Assembly (NCBI GenBank): GCA_964511385.1
Contig: CAZEFE010000003.1
Location: 243,646-307,645, forward strand
DNA from: CAILHX01 sp964511385
GTDB lineage: Bacteria; Pseudomonadota; Gammaproteobacteria; Burkholderiales; Methylophilaceae
DNA: 64,000 nucleotides
Direction of reading: 5' to 3'
The notes below the pieces were generated by a model. It searched no databases, was not told the DNA's origin, and was given only the letters and a program-made list of their open reading frames with translations. Position numbers and translations under genes: made by a program. Below are positions 45,882 to 54,543 of this stretch, piece by piece (position 1 is the first letter of the stretch; each line of letters begins with the position of its first letter).

Positions 45882-46775
45882 GTGGGCATTGAAACGCCAA
45901 GCCGGGAAGTTGATCACACGCCGCTTGTCGCCATTTTCGGCGAGGTGCTGGCGGACGTATTTCCCGACCAGAGCGTGCTGGGCGGTGCACCGTTCAACGT
46001 GGCGCGGCATTTGCAGGCGTTCGGCCTGGCGCCGCTGATGATTTCGCGCGTCGGCAGCGATGCGCTGGGCGACGCCCTGCTGAAGGAGATGGTGCAGCGC
46101 GGCATGGCAACCGCCGGTATGCAGCGCGATGCGGTTTACCCCACCGGGCAGGTGCGGGTGCTGCTGGAAAACGGCGGCCACCGTTTCGACATCCTGCCGG
46201 ATCAGGCGTATGACGCGATCAGCGCCGAGGCGGTGACGCGGGTGCTGGCGAAAGCCCGGCCGCAACTGGCTTATTTTGGCACGCTGGCGTTGCGCGGCCC
46301 CGTATCGCGGCAGGCGGCGCTGGCATTTTTGCAGGACTGCTGGTGCCCGGTGTTCCTGGATATCAACCTGCGCGCGCCGTGGTTTGACGAGGAAACCATA
46401 GACGCGGCGCTGCATGCGGCCGACCTGGTGAAGCTGAACGACGAGGAACTGGCCGCTGTCGCCGAACTGCTCGGTGTTGGCGGGCTGACGCCGGAGGCAC
46501 AGGCGCTGGCGCTGCAACAGCGTTTTGGCTTGCGGCAAATCGTGGTGACCTGCGGCGCTGCGGGAAGCTGGTTGCTGGATGAGCGGCAGCAGGTAGTGCG
46601 CGCGGCTCCCGCTGAAGCCGTGCAGGTGGTGGATACCGTGGGGGCGGGGGATGCGTATGCGGCGGTGTTTTTGCAGGGGCTGCTAGCCGGCTGGGATGCG
46701 CCAACCACGCTACAGCGCGCCGGCGATTACGCCGCGGCGCAATGCCGGGTGCGTGGCGCGGCGCCGGTTTTGTAA
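45882..46775 (+). CDS. PfkB-family carbohydrate kinase
   Basis: A 297-residue ribokinase-fold kinase. The substrate-binding GGAPFNVARHLQAFGL and the C-terminal ATP/anion-hole motif VDTVGAGDAYAAVFLQGLL are intact. Such enzymes phosphorylate fructose, ribose, adenosine or similar; fructokinase-like is a guess. GTG at 45882 is chosen (TCGGGG upstream, and the preceding frame has no family similarity and would run into the divergent gene). Confidence 0.85.
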   Translation: MGIETPSREVDHTPLVAIFGEVLADVFPDQSVLGGAPFNVARHLQAFGLAPLMISRVGSDALGDALLKEMVQRGMATAGMQRDAVYPTGQVRVLLENGGHRFDILPDQAYDAISAEAVTRVLAKARPQLAYFGTLALRGPVSRQAALAFLQDCWCPVFLDINLRAPWFDEETIDAALHAADLVKLNDEELAAVAELLGVGGLTPEAQALALQQRFGLRQIVVTCGAAGSWLLDERQQVVRAAPAEAVQVVDTVGAGDAYAAVFLQGLLAGWDAPTTLQRAGDYAAAQCRVRGAAPVL

Positions 46776-46833
46776 AGCATCTGCTCGACTCTGTTCTGCT
46801 CCGCTATGGCGCCGCCGCTTGTGCAGTACTTCC

Positions 46834-49800
46834 CTAAATGCCTTCCGGCGGAAACAGCAGCCCGGCCTTGACCGAATCCATGGCCGGCGTGCTGCCCCTG
46901 TTTTTGAGGAATTGTTCGAATTGCGCTGCGGACAGCGGCTTGCTGAAGTGGTGGCCTTGCGCCTCGTCGCACTCTTGCGCGCGCAGGAATGCAAGCTGCC
47001 CGCTGGTTTCCACGCCCTCGGCGATGGTCTGCAGCCCCAGGCTGCGCGCCATGTGGATGATGGCACTGACGATGGCCTTGTCTTCCGGGTCGGTAATGAT
47101 GTCGCGGACAAAGGACTGGTCGATCTTGAGCTTGTACACCTTGAATTTTTTCAGGTAGCTCAGCGAAGAATAACCAGTGCCGAAATCGTCGATGGACATG
47201 CGGATGCCGCGGTCATGCAGGTTGTTCATCACGGCAATGGCGCCTTGCGGGTCGTGCATGGCAACGCCTTCGGTCAACTCCAGTTCCAGGTATTCCGGCG
47301 GCAGGCTGGCTTCGGCCAGGATGCGCGTCACCAGGTTGGGCAGGTCGGGATGGCGGAACTGCACCGCCGACAGGTTGACCGCCATCACCAGCGGCGGGTG
47401 GCCGTTTTCCAGCCAGAGTTTGGCTTGCTGCACGGCCTGGCGCAGCACCCATTCGCCGATGGGCAGGATCAGCCCGCTGTCTTCCGCCACCGGGATGAAT
47501 TCCGCCGGTGAAATGGCGCCCAGTTCCGGGTGTTCCCAGCGCAGCAGGGCTTCGGCGCCGGTCACCTGGTTGCCCTGGATGGACAGCTGCGGCTGGTAGT
47601 GGATATGCAGCTGGTTGCGGTCCAGCGCATGGCGCAGGGCGTTGACCAGCTTCAGGCTGCGCGCCGAGCGCGCCTGCATTTCCGCGGTGAAGAAGCGGTA
47701 GCTGTTGCGGCCTTCCTGCTTGGCCCGGTACATGGCGGCATCGGCGTTGCGCGACAGCGTTTCCAGGTCTTCGCCGTCTTCCGGGAAGATGGCGATGCCG
47801 ATCGAGCCGGTCACCGCCAGTTCGTGGGCATCCAAGCGGTAAGGCTCGGCGATCTGTGCCAGCAGCTTCTGCGCGACTTTTTCCGCGCCGCGGACATCGC
47901 TGTCCGGCAGCAGCAGAATGAATTCGTCGCCGCCCAGGCGCGAAATCGAATCCTCCTCGCGCAGCACCTGCTTCAGGCGGTTGGCGAGTTCGACCAGCAA
48001 GGCGTCGCCGATGCTGTGGCCCAGGGTGTCGTTGATATCCTTGAAGTGGTCGATATCCAGGAACATGACCGCCAGGTGGCCGCTGCTGCGCCTGGCCAGG
48101 CTGAGGGCGAAATGGAGGTGGTCGTTGAGCTGGGCACGGTTCGGCAGGTCGGTGAGCGCATCGAAATGCGCCAGGTGCTGGATGCGCTGCTCGGCTTCCT
48201 TGCGGCCGCTGATGTCGCGCAGGAAGGCGCTGAAGAATGTGCTTTGGCCGCGCTGGATCTGCGCGATCGCCAGTTCCACCGGAAACTCGCTGCCGTCGCG
48301 GCGCAAGGCGTTGACCTCGACGGTCCTGCCGAGCATGTGCGACTGTTTGGTGGCCAGCAGGCGTTGCATGCCGCGGTGGTGCGCTTCCCGCAACTGCGGC
48401 GGGATGATGATTTCCGCCAGCACATGGCCGATGACTTCCTCGCGCTGGTAGCCGAACATGCGCATCGCCGCGCCGCTCCATTCGGTCACCAGCCCGGCGG
48501 CATCCATGTTGATGATGGCGTCCAGCGAGTTTTCCAGCACCAGGCGCGCACTCTCTTCGCTCTGCTGCAGTTTTTCCCGCAGTTGCTGGCGTTCTTTCTC
48601 TACGGCAAAGCGCTCCATGGCATAGTCGATGTCGGTGGTCATCTCCTGCAGCAGGTTGCGCTCGGCTTCGTCAAAAGCATTGATTTCACCGGCATACAAG
48701 TTGAAGGTGCCGATGACTTTGCCGTTGCGGTGCAGCGGCAAGGCGGCAGAGGCCTTCCAGCCCATCAGCGCGCCGCGCTCATGCCATGGCGCGGTGGCCG
48801 GGCTGCTCAGGAAATTCTGGCACCAGAACGGGCGGTCTTCGCGAAACGCCACGCCGCTCGGCCCCTGGCCCATCGGGTTGTCGGCTTCAATCGAAATTTT
48901 CAGGCCTTCCAGGTATTCGGTGCCGGTACCGTACTTGGCAACGGCGGTCAGTTGCCTGTTCTGCTCGTCCGCCAACCCGATCCAGGCCATCCTCATGCCG
49001 CCGAACGCCACGGCGTCGCGACAGATTTGCGGGAACAGTTCATCCGCGTTTTCACAACGCACAATGGCCTGGTTGCACTGGCTCAGCGCCGCATAAAGCT
49101 GGGTCAGGCGCCGGTTTCTGGCGGCAATGGCATTACGCTCTTCCTCGATTTCGGCGAGCTTGACCTGCGTTTCCGAAAGCCAGCCCAGCACGCTGTTTTC
49201 CATGCCCGGCCTGACCGGGATGGGCGATGAAAAGTTGCCGCCGCCGATTTTGGCAATATGCTGGTGCAGCTCGTCCAGCGAGCTGCCCAGCGTTGCATGC
49301 AGCGCCTGATAGATGCGCCACAGCAGCAGCATCAGTACCAGGCCGAACAAGATGAATCCCAGGCGCAGCGCCGTGGCGGCGGTTTCCGCGATGCGGACGG
49401 CTTCCAGGGTGCGCCGGTCCATCATTTGGTGGAATTCGCTGATGGGCCGCATGATATTGGCCTTGGCCTGATAATAGGCCGCATCATGCAGCATCTGGCT
49501 GGCCTTGATACGGTTGGCTTCGGTGGCGGGTTGGGAGGATTCGACCAGTGCCATTGCGGCAAACTCGGTCTTGGTCAGCGCGTCGGATTTCAGTTTGGAT
49601 TCCGCCAGCTTGGCCAATTCCGCTTCGGTGAACCCGGCCCGCCGCATCAACTCCAGCAAGGGCACTGCCACGCCGCCTGCGGTCGGGCGCTGGTCGTCGG
49701 CCATGACCAGGTCCCAGTAGATGTCGCTGTAGTTGAGCGGGCGCGGCCGCTTGCCGTTGCGAATGTCGAGAATTTCCTGGTAGTGCTGTTTGTAGATGGG

Positions 49801-50025
49801 GTTGCCGGTGATCACATAAGTGCGCACCATGCGAGTGAGGTCGTCCGACGACTGGCGCAGTTCGTCGGCCAGCAGATAGGACTGAAAGCGCAGTTCGTTG
49901 GCGCGATCGATCTGTTTTTCCGAGCGCACATAAATCGCGAACAGGACGACAAAAACGACGCATACGCCCAATGTCAGCCAAAGGCTGCGGGAAAACCTGG
50001 ACAAGCTGTTCTGAATTCGCTTCAT
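46834..50025 (-). CDS. GGDEF-EAL protein with GAF and PAS sensor domains
   Basis: A 1063-residue membrane-bound cyclic-di-GMP enzyme. Membrane segments are near residues 14-33 and 221-241, bracketing a sensor region, then a HAMP-like linker, a GAF domain (about 315-470), a PAS domain (about 490-610, ending FLRDISGRKEAEQR), GGDEF (about 620-790, intact RLGGDEFILLL) and EAL (about 800-1050, with AEALLRWEHPELG and DDFGTGYSSLSYL). Both catalytic motifs are complete, so it may make, break or switch. It converges on the sugar kinase and is divergent from pqqA. Confidence 0.94.
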   Translation of the reverse strand: MKRIQNSLSRFSRSLWLTLGVCVVFVVLFAIYVRSEKQIDRANELRFQSYLLADELRQSSDDLTRMVRTYVITGNPIYKQHYQEILDIRNGKRPRPLNYSDIYWDLVMADDQRPTAGGVAVPLLELMRRAGFTEAELAKLAESKLKSDALTKTEFAAMALVESSQPATEANRIKASQMLHDAAYYQAKANIMRPISEFHQMMDRRTLEAVRIAETAATALRLGFILFGLVLMLLLWRIYQALHATLGSSLDELHQHIAKIGGGNFSSPIPVRPGMENSVLGWLSETQVKLAEIEEERNAIAARNRRLTQLYAALSQCNQAIVRCENADELFPQICRDAVAFGGMRMAWIGLADEQNRQLTAVAKYGTGTEYLEGLKISIEADNPMGQGPSGVAFREDRPFWCQNFLSSPATAPWHERGALMGWKASAALPLHRNGKVIGTFNLYAGEINAFDEAERNLLQEMTTDIDYAMERFAVEKERQQLREKLQQSEESARLVLENSLDAIINMDAAGLVTEWSGAAMRMFGYQREEVIGHVLAEIIIPPQLREAHHRGMQRLLATKQSHMLGRTVEVNALRRDGSEFPVELAIAQIQRGQSTFFSAFLRDISGRKEAEQRIQHLAHFDALTDLPNRAQLNDHLHFALSLARRSSGHLAVMFLDIDHFKDINDTLGHSIGDALLVELANRLKQVLREEDSISRLGGDEFILLLPDSDVRGAEKVAQKLLAQIAEPYRLDAHELAVTGSIGIAIFPEDGEDLETLSRNADAAMYRAKQEGRNSYRFFTAEMQARSARSLKLVNALRHALDRNQLHIHYQPQLSIQGNQVTGAEALLRWEHPELGAISPAEFIPVAEDSGLILPIGEWVLRQAVQQAKLWLENGHPPLVMAVNLSAVQFRHPDLPNLVTRILAEASLPPEYLELELTEGVAMHDPQGAIAVMNNLHDRGIRMSIDDFGTGYSSLSYLKKFKVYKLKIDQSFVRDIITDPEDKAIVSAIIHMARSLGLQTIAEGVETSGQLAFLRAQECDEAQGHHFSKPLSAAQFEQFLKNRGSTPAMDSVKAGLLFPPEGI

Positions 50026-50142
50026 GTCGGCTGTTCTAGGCTGGTTGTCGGGGCATGTTGTATGCTCGGTCCGCCAGTATCTGGCAAATGCGAAATACGA
50101 TCAATAGCGGAAATCGTCCGGCCCTGCATTCCCGCTCGCTGG

Positions 50143-50158
50143 TGGCATCACGTCTGCG
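50143..50158 (+). promoter_or_regulatory. Possible sigma-54 promoter element upstream of pqqA
   Basis: TGGCATCACGTCTGCG has GG and GC at the -24/-12 spacing of sigma-54 promoters, though the bases before GC are CT not TT. It lies about 148 bp before pqqA on the same strand. Weak evidence from sequence alone. Confidence 0.25.
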
Positions 50159-50251
50159 AGTCGCCTAAGTGAGGTTCATGAAAATCATTAGGCCTTATTC
50201 ATGATCTGCCGGGCTACGGCCGGGGAACACCTGCCTATGATGCGAATCATA

Positions 50252-50278
50252 CGTTCAAGCAAACAATTTGCTTGAACG
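50252..50278. repeat. Perfect 12-bp inverted repeat upstream of pqqA
   Basis: CGTTCAAGCAAA, three bases CAA, then TTTGCTTGAACG. Its right end is 27 bp before the pqqA start. No T run follows, so a simple terminator is unlikely; an operator or a leader hairpin is more likely. Confidence 0.75.
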
Positions 50279-50305
50279 ATCAACCCAACAGTAAAGGAGA
50301 GCATC

Positions 50306-50377
50306 ATGTGGACCAAGCCAGCTGCTACTGAAATGCGTTTCGGTTTTGAAGTCACGATGTACGTCTGCAACCGCTAA
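50306..50377 (+). CDS. pqqA: PqqA precursor peptide (stand-alone)
   Basis: A 23-residue peptide opening MWTKPAATEMRFGFEV and ending TMYVCNR. It matches the PqqA pattern in length and in the pair E15 and Y19 (E-V-T-M-Y) that becomes pyrroloquinoline quinone, after crosslinking by PqqE. C21 is unusual; homologues usually have S, A or other small residues. AAGGAGA is 5 bases before ATG and a strong terminator follows 23 bp after the stop. No pqqB-E genes are within this window, so it is a lone gene whose processing enzymes, if present, lie elsewhere. Confidence 0.9.
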   Translation: MWTKPAATEMRFGFEVTMYVCNR

Positions 50378-50400
50378 GACGCATTATCAGCATCGAACAG

Positions 50401-50429
50401 ACGGCGCCCGCGGGCGCCGTTTTGTTTTT
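50401..50429 (+). terminator. Terminator of pqqA
   Basis: ACGGCGCCC and GGGCGCCGT form 9-bp arms separated by two bases, followed by a T-rich run (TTTTGTTTTT). It closes a short monocistronic pqqA transcript. Confidence 0.88.
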
Positions 50430-50597
50430 CCGGCGGTGTGTGCAAGACGTTTGCGCGGTAAAATGCCGCCGTTAGTGCAGCGAATAAGGCAGTAAGCTTG
50501 GTGACAAGCCGATGAGCCGTCATTGACCTGGTGTGGCTCTGCCGATATAGATCAGGCGCACTAACCCCTTCCACTTTTTCCGATGCAGGCCAATACC

Positions 50598-50927
50598 ATG
50601 AGCAATATCGTTATCGAGCACAATCCCGACCCCGCGCGCCTGGAAGCATTGGGCGTTTCCAAATGGCCCACCTGGCAAAAAGAAGTTTCGGTGTTTCCCT
50701 GGACGTTTCCCGAACAGGAAATCGCCTACATCCTCGAAGGCGAATGTCTGATTACGCCGGAAGGCGGCGCGCCGGTGACGTTTGGCAAAGGCGACCTGGT
50801 GACGTTCCCCGCCGGCATGAAATGCCGTTGGGAAGTACGCCAACCGCTGCACAAGCATTACCACCTGGACGGCACCAAGCTGGGCCAGATCGCCCGCCGC
50901 ATCGGCGCCTTTTTAGGGATTAAATAG
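50598..50927 (+). CDS. Cupin-domain protein
   Basis: A 109-residue single cupin of the DUF861/cupin_3 type: PEQEIAYILEGECLITPEGG and KGDLVTFPAGMKCRWEV. Members have been linked to ureidoglycolate and to other small-molecule turnover; function here is unknown. The ATG at 50583 is an alternative start. Its last 15 bases overlap the convergent DUF4186 gene. Confidence 0.87.
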   Translation: MSNIVIEHNPDPARLEALGVSKWPTWQKEVSVFPWTFPEQEIAYILEGECLITPEGGAPVTFGKGDLVTFPAGMKCRWEVRQPLHKHYHLDGTKLGQIARRIGAFLGIK

Positions 50928-51287
50928 TTCCGGCTGTTTGTCTTCGTCGCGTAGCCAGCGTTCCAGCACCGTCAGCAGGTAAGCCCGTTCCTCGATACTG
51001 AGTTCCCGCCCCGGCGGGATGCGGTGCCATTTTTCCAGGCAGCCCCGGCAGCAGCACGCCGTGGCGTGTTGGGCGACGAAAACCGGGTGGCCGCGAAACG
51101 GCGTCTGTTTGCCGTCGTTGGGAATCACTGCCGGAGCCAGGCGTTTATTAATGAAGTCCTCGGCGTGAGTGAGCACCAACGGCAAGCCCTTGGTTTGCAG
51201 GTAGGCCAGGTCTTTGCCGCGCAGCCGGAAGCCGCTGCGGAAGCTGGATCTGGCCAGTGTGGCAAACAGCTCGTCCAGGTTCCTCAC
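50913..51287 (-). CDS. DUF4186-family protein
   Basis: A 124-residue protein with the DUF4186 pattern: FRSGFRLRGKDLAYL, HAEDFINKRLAPAVIPNDGK, then QTPFRGHPVFVAQHATACCC with RGCLEKWH. The clustered cysteines and histidines may bind metal. Function is unknown. It overlaps the 3' end of the quinone oxidoreductase gene by 4 bp and is co-transcribed with it. Confidence 0.85.
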   Translation of the reverse strand: MRNLDELFATLARSSFRSGFRLRGKDLAYLQTKGLPLVLTHAEDFINKRLAPAVIPNDGKQTPFRGHPVFVAQHATACCCRGCLEKWHRIPPGRELSIEERAYLLTVLERWLRDEDKQPELFNP

Positions 51288-52258
51288 GGGATCAACACGC
51301 TGGCACCGGTGGTGTTCCGGGCTTCCAGGTCGCGGTGCGCCTGCGCCGCGTCAGCCAGTGCATAGCGCCGGCCGATCTCGATGCTAACTTTGCCGCTCAG
51401 CACGATATCGAACAGTTCCTGTGCCGTGGCTTCGAGATCGCCGCGCGTCGCGGTGTAGGCGCCCAGCGTGGGGCGGGTGATGAACAGCGAGCCTTTTTGC
51501 GCCAGCAGGCCGAGGCTGAACGGTGGCACCGGGCCGGAAGCGTTGCCGAAGCTGACCATCATGCCCAGCGGGCGCAGGCAGTCCAGCGAGCCGTGGAAGG
51601 TATCGGCGCCGACCGAGTCGTAGACCACGTCCACGCCTTTGCCGCCGGTGATTTCCCGGACGCGTTCGACAAAATTCTCGGTGCGGTAGTTGATGCAATA
51701 GTCAGCGCCGTGCTGGCGCGCCAGTTGGCATTTCTGCGCCGACCCGGCGGTGCCGATGACGGTGGCGCCCAGCGCTTTCAGCCATTGGCAGGCAATCAGC
51801 CCGACCCCGCCGGCAGCCGCGTGGAACAGCACGGCATCGCCGGGTTTGACCGGATAGGTGCGGCGGATCAGGTATTGCACCGTCATGCCCTTGAGCATCA
51901 TCGCCGCGCCCTGCTCGAAGCTGATGGCTGCCGGCAGCAGGCACAGCCGGTCGGCCGGCAGGATGCGCTGTTCGCAATAAGCGCCGGGCGGGCCGCCGCC
52001 GTAAGCCACGCGGTCACCCGGCTTGAGCCAGTCCACGTCGTCGCCCACCGCTTCGACAATGCCGGCGGCTTCATTGCCGGCAACGGCGGGCAGCGGTACC
52101 GGGTACAGGCCGCTGCGCTGGTAGACATCAATAAAATTGAGCCCGCACGCCAGATGGCGCACGCGTGCCTGTCCGGGGCCGGGTTCACCGGTGTCGAGGT
52201 TTTCCAGCCGCAGCACTTCCGGGCCGCCGGTCTGGTGAAAGCGTATGGCTTTGCTCAT
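51284..52258 (-). CDS. qor: NADPH:quinone oxidoreductase (zinc-less MDR)
   Basis: A 324-residue medium-chain dehydrogenase without zinc ligands, close to E. coli QorA (327). It opens MSKAIRFHQTGGPEVLRL, contains HLACGLNFIDVYQRSGLYP and the Rossmann motif FHAAAGGVGLIACQWLKALG, and DVVYDSVGADTFHGSL. It reduces quinones with NADPH. The start at 52258 is chosen over a longer unrelated frame. Divergent from the methyltransferase gene. Confidence 0.93.
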   Translation of the reverse strand: MSKAIRFHQTGGPEVLRLENLDTGEPGPGQARVRHLACGLNFIDVYQRSGLYPVPLPAVAGNEAAGIVEAVGDDVDWLKPGDRVAYGGGPPGAYCEQRILPADRLCLLPAAISFEQGAAMMLKGMTVQYLIRRTYPVKPGDAVLFHAAAGGVGLIACQWLKALGATVIGTAGSAQKCQLARQHGADYCINYRTENFVERVREITGGKGVDVVYDSVGADTFHGSLDCLRPLGMMVSFGNASGPVPPFSLGLLAQKGSLFITRPTLGAYTATRGDLEATAQELFDIVLSGKVSIEIGRRYALADAAQAHRDLEARNTTGASVLIP

Positions 52259-52357
52259 GGCAATTCCTCTGATTGAACGAAATCGAACGAGAAAACGCCT
52301 TTTATTGTAGCGGTAGAATAACCGCCTGAATGACCCGACACGGATGCCCTGCACGAG

Positions 52358-52894
52358 ATGGAACCACAGATGACGACCGCTGCACCTTCGCCCTGGGTGG
52401 TGCAACATGCGCCGCTGATCGCGCCCGGCGGGCGCGTGCTGGATCTGGCCTGCGGCAGCGGCCGCCATGCGGCCTGGCTGGCGCGGCAGGGGTTCCAGGT
52501 GGAGGCGGTGGATAGGGATGCAGCGGCATTATCCGCGCTGGCCGGCCTGGCGAATACCCATGTGCTGGCGGCTGACCTGGAGGTCGGCCCGTGGCCGTAT
52601 TCCGGCCAGCTGTTCGACGGCATTGTGGTCAGCCGTTACCTGCACCGTCCGTTGCTGCCGCTGCTGGCGGCGGCGCTCGCTCCCGGTGGCGTGCTGATTT
52701 ACGAGACGTTCATGATCGGCAACGAGCGCCACGGCAAGCCGAGCAACCCGGATTTTCTGCTGCAACCGGACGAACTGCTGGCGGCATACGCACCGCTGCT
52801 GAAGATCGTGGCTTTCGAGCAGGGCGAGCAGCTGTTGCCGAAACCCGCGGTGATGCAGCGTATTTGCGCCGTCAGGGACAAGGAGACATGGTGA
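52358..52894 (+). CDS. SAM-dependent methyltransferase (TehB-like)
   Basis: A 178-residue class I methyltransferase with motif I RVLDLACGSGRHAAWLARQG and a VEAVDRD motif II. The later part (YETFMIGNERHGKPSNPDFL) is typical of a small group of TehB/UbiG-like proteins. Substrate not known. AAGGAGA close to its end serves the following small gene, which overlaps its stop. Confidence 0.87.
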   Translation: MEPQMTTAAPSPWVVQHAPLIAPGGRVLDLACGSGRHAAWLARQGFQVEAVDRDAAALSALAGLANTHVLAADLEVGPWPYSGQLFDGIVVSRYLHRPLLPLLAAALAPGGVLIYETFMIGNERHGKPSNPDFLLQPDELLAAYAPLLKIVAFEQGEQLLPKPAVMQRICAVRDKETW

Positions 52895-53148
52895 ACAAGC
52901 TGAACGAGCAACTGTTAACAGCCATTACCGCCGCCCTGGCGGGCGAGTGGGGTGCCTCCCACCGCATTGTGCAGGAATACAGCGACCCCACGTCGTGCTG
53001 GATACATGCGGTGCTGCACAAGATCGAGGGTGACGAGTGGAACAGCCGCTACTGGTACGCCCGCACCCATGCACAAGCCGAATACGGCGATTTCACCGAC
53101 CCAGCGGCGGAACTGCAGGTTATCAGGCAGCGCCTGGAAGCGGCCTGA
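52888..53148 (+). CDS. Small hypothetical protein
   Basis: An 86-residue protein (MVNKLNEQLLTAITAAL at the start) with no membrane segment; W- and Y-rich middle EWNSRYWYARTHAQAEYGDF. It may start at GTG 52891, which fits the AAGGAG spacing better than ATG 52888. Coupled to the methyltransferase by overlap. No family recognised. Confidence 0.75.
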   Translation: MVNKLNEQLLTAITAALAGEWGASHRIVQEYSDPTSCWIHAVLHKIEGDEWNSRYWYARTHAQAEYGDFTDPAAELQVIRQRLEAA

Positions 53149-53153
53149 TCTGA

Positions 53154-54461
53154 TCAGGCCCTGGCGTAAGCCGCGCCGAATACCGCAATCATGTAGCTGT
53201 GATCCAGCACCCCGGCGCTTTCCCGGATGCTGTGCATCGCCCACATGGCTGCGCCGACATCGACGCTGGCCATGCCCAGCTGCGCTGCGACAATGGGGCC
53301 GATGGTACTGCCGCAGCCGAGGTCGGTGCGGTGGGCGTATTGCTGGAACGGCACCTTGGCCTGCTCGCACAGGCCGATGAAACGCGCCGCGCTGTCGATG
53401 CCGGTGCTGTAGCGCTGGTTGGCATTGGTCTTGATCACCGGGCCGTGGTTGACCAGGACGTGGTGGTTCGGTTCGTAAGCGGCGGGGAAATTGGGGTGGT
53501 AGGCATGCGCCATGTCGGCGCTGATGAAAAAGCTGCGGGCATTGGCCAGGTGGCACGCTTCCTGATCCAGTTGGGCATGCGCCCGGATGCGGTCGAGCAC
53601 GTCGGCGATGAAGCTGCCGTCCGCACCCACGGCGCTGCCGCTGCCGACTTCTTCATGGTCGAACAAGGCGCAGAGGCAAGTGGCTTGCGGATTTTTAACC
53701 GTGAGCAGGGCAGACAGCGCGGCGTGGCATGAGGCCAGGTTGTCGAGCTGGCTGTTGGCGATGAATTCCTGGTTGGCACCCCAGAACGCCCCTTTTTGGG
53801 TGTCGTAGACGTTGAATTCGGCATTGATGACATCTTCTTCCTTGACGCCCAGTTTGGCTGCAACCTGACCGATAAACTGCCCGTTAGGCGTGATGCATTC
53901 CTGCGTTAGGCTCATGATCAGCGGCAGCTCGTTCTGCTTGTGCAGTTTGAGCCCTTGTTCGTTGACCTCGCGGTTCATGTGGATGGCGAGGTTGGGCAGC
54001 CTGACCAGTGGTTCTTCAAAACGCAGCAAATGCGTTTCAAAGCCCAGTGCGCTACGCACGTTGACGCGCCCGGCGAGGCTGAGGTCGCGGTCGGTAAAGG
54101 TGGCGAGGATAGGCCCGCCGTAGACTTCCACCCCCAGCCGTACCACGCCTTCGCAGCAGTGCGCGGCATGCGGCTTCAGCCGCAGCCCCGGCGAATCGGT
54201 ATGGGCGCCGATGATGCGGAAACCGGTTTCATCTAGCGGTGATTGCCCCAGTACAAAGGCGATGATGGAGGAGCCGCCGCGTACCACGAAATAACGGCCG
54301 CCCGCCTCAAGCTGCCAGCGTTCGGATTCCTTCAATTGGGTGTAACCCTCGGCCAGCAGGCACATTTCCGTGGTGTTCACGGCGTGCCACGGGCTGGGGC
54401 TGGCGTCGATGAAATCGAGCAAATCCTGGGCTTGGGCGCTGGCTTTGGCGGAAATTTGCAT
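53154..54461 (-). CDS. apeB: M18-family aminopeptidase
   Basis: A 435-residue zinc aminopeptidase of the aspartyl aminopeptidase family. Metal-binding stretches are IIGAHTDSPGLRLKP, LFDHEEVGSGSAVGADG, ISADMAHAYHPNF and TDLGCGSTIGP. It removes N-terminal residues in the cytoplasm, with preference for acidic ones in characterised relatives. Convergent with the small hypothetical gene and divergent from the helicase. Confidence 0.95.
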   Translation of the reverse strand: MQISAKASAQAQDLLDFIDASPSPWHAVNTTEMCLLAEGYTQLKESERWQLEAGGRYFVVRGGSSIIAFVLGQSPLDETGFRIIGAHTDSPGLRLKPHAAHCCEGVVRLGVEVYGGPILATFTDRDLSLAGRVNVRSALGFETHLLRFEEPLVRLPNLAIHMNREVNEQGLKLHKQNELPLIMSLTQECITPNGQFIGQVAAKLGVKEEDVINAEFNVYDTQKGAFWGANQEFIANSQLDNLASCHAALSALLTVKNPQATCLCALFDHEEVGSGSAVGADGSFIADVLDRIRAHAQLDQEACHLANARSFFISADMAHAYHPNFPAAYEPNHHVLVNHGPVIKTNANQRYSTGIDSAARFIGLCEQAKVPFQQYAHRTDLGCGSTIGPIVAAQLGMASVDVGAAMWAMHSIRESAGVLDHSYMIAVFGAAYARA

Positions 54462-54543
54462 GGCTGTTTTCTGGTGTCAATGAAAGTGTGCAGCATAACC
54501 CAGTCGCGTAAAATCCGGGAATGATCCAGGACAACAAAACCTG

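Noticed and set aside
47530..49230. Long open frame opposite the GGDEF-EAL gene
   Set aside because: Shadow of the minus-strand coding sequence, rich in H, R and Q without domain features.
50188..50370. Minus-strand frame covering pqqA
   Set aside because: Shadow of pqqA and its leader; the plus-strand peptide matches a known family exactly in length and key residues.
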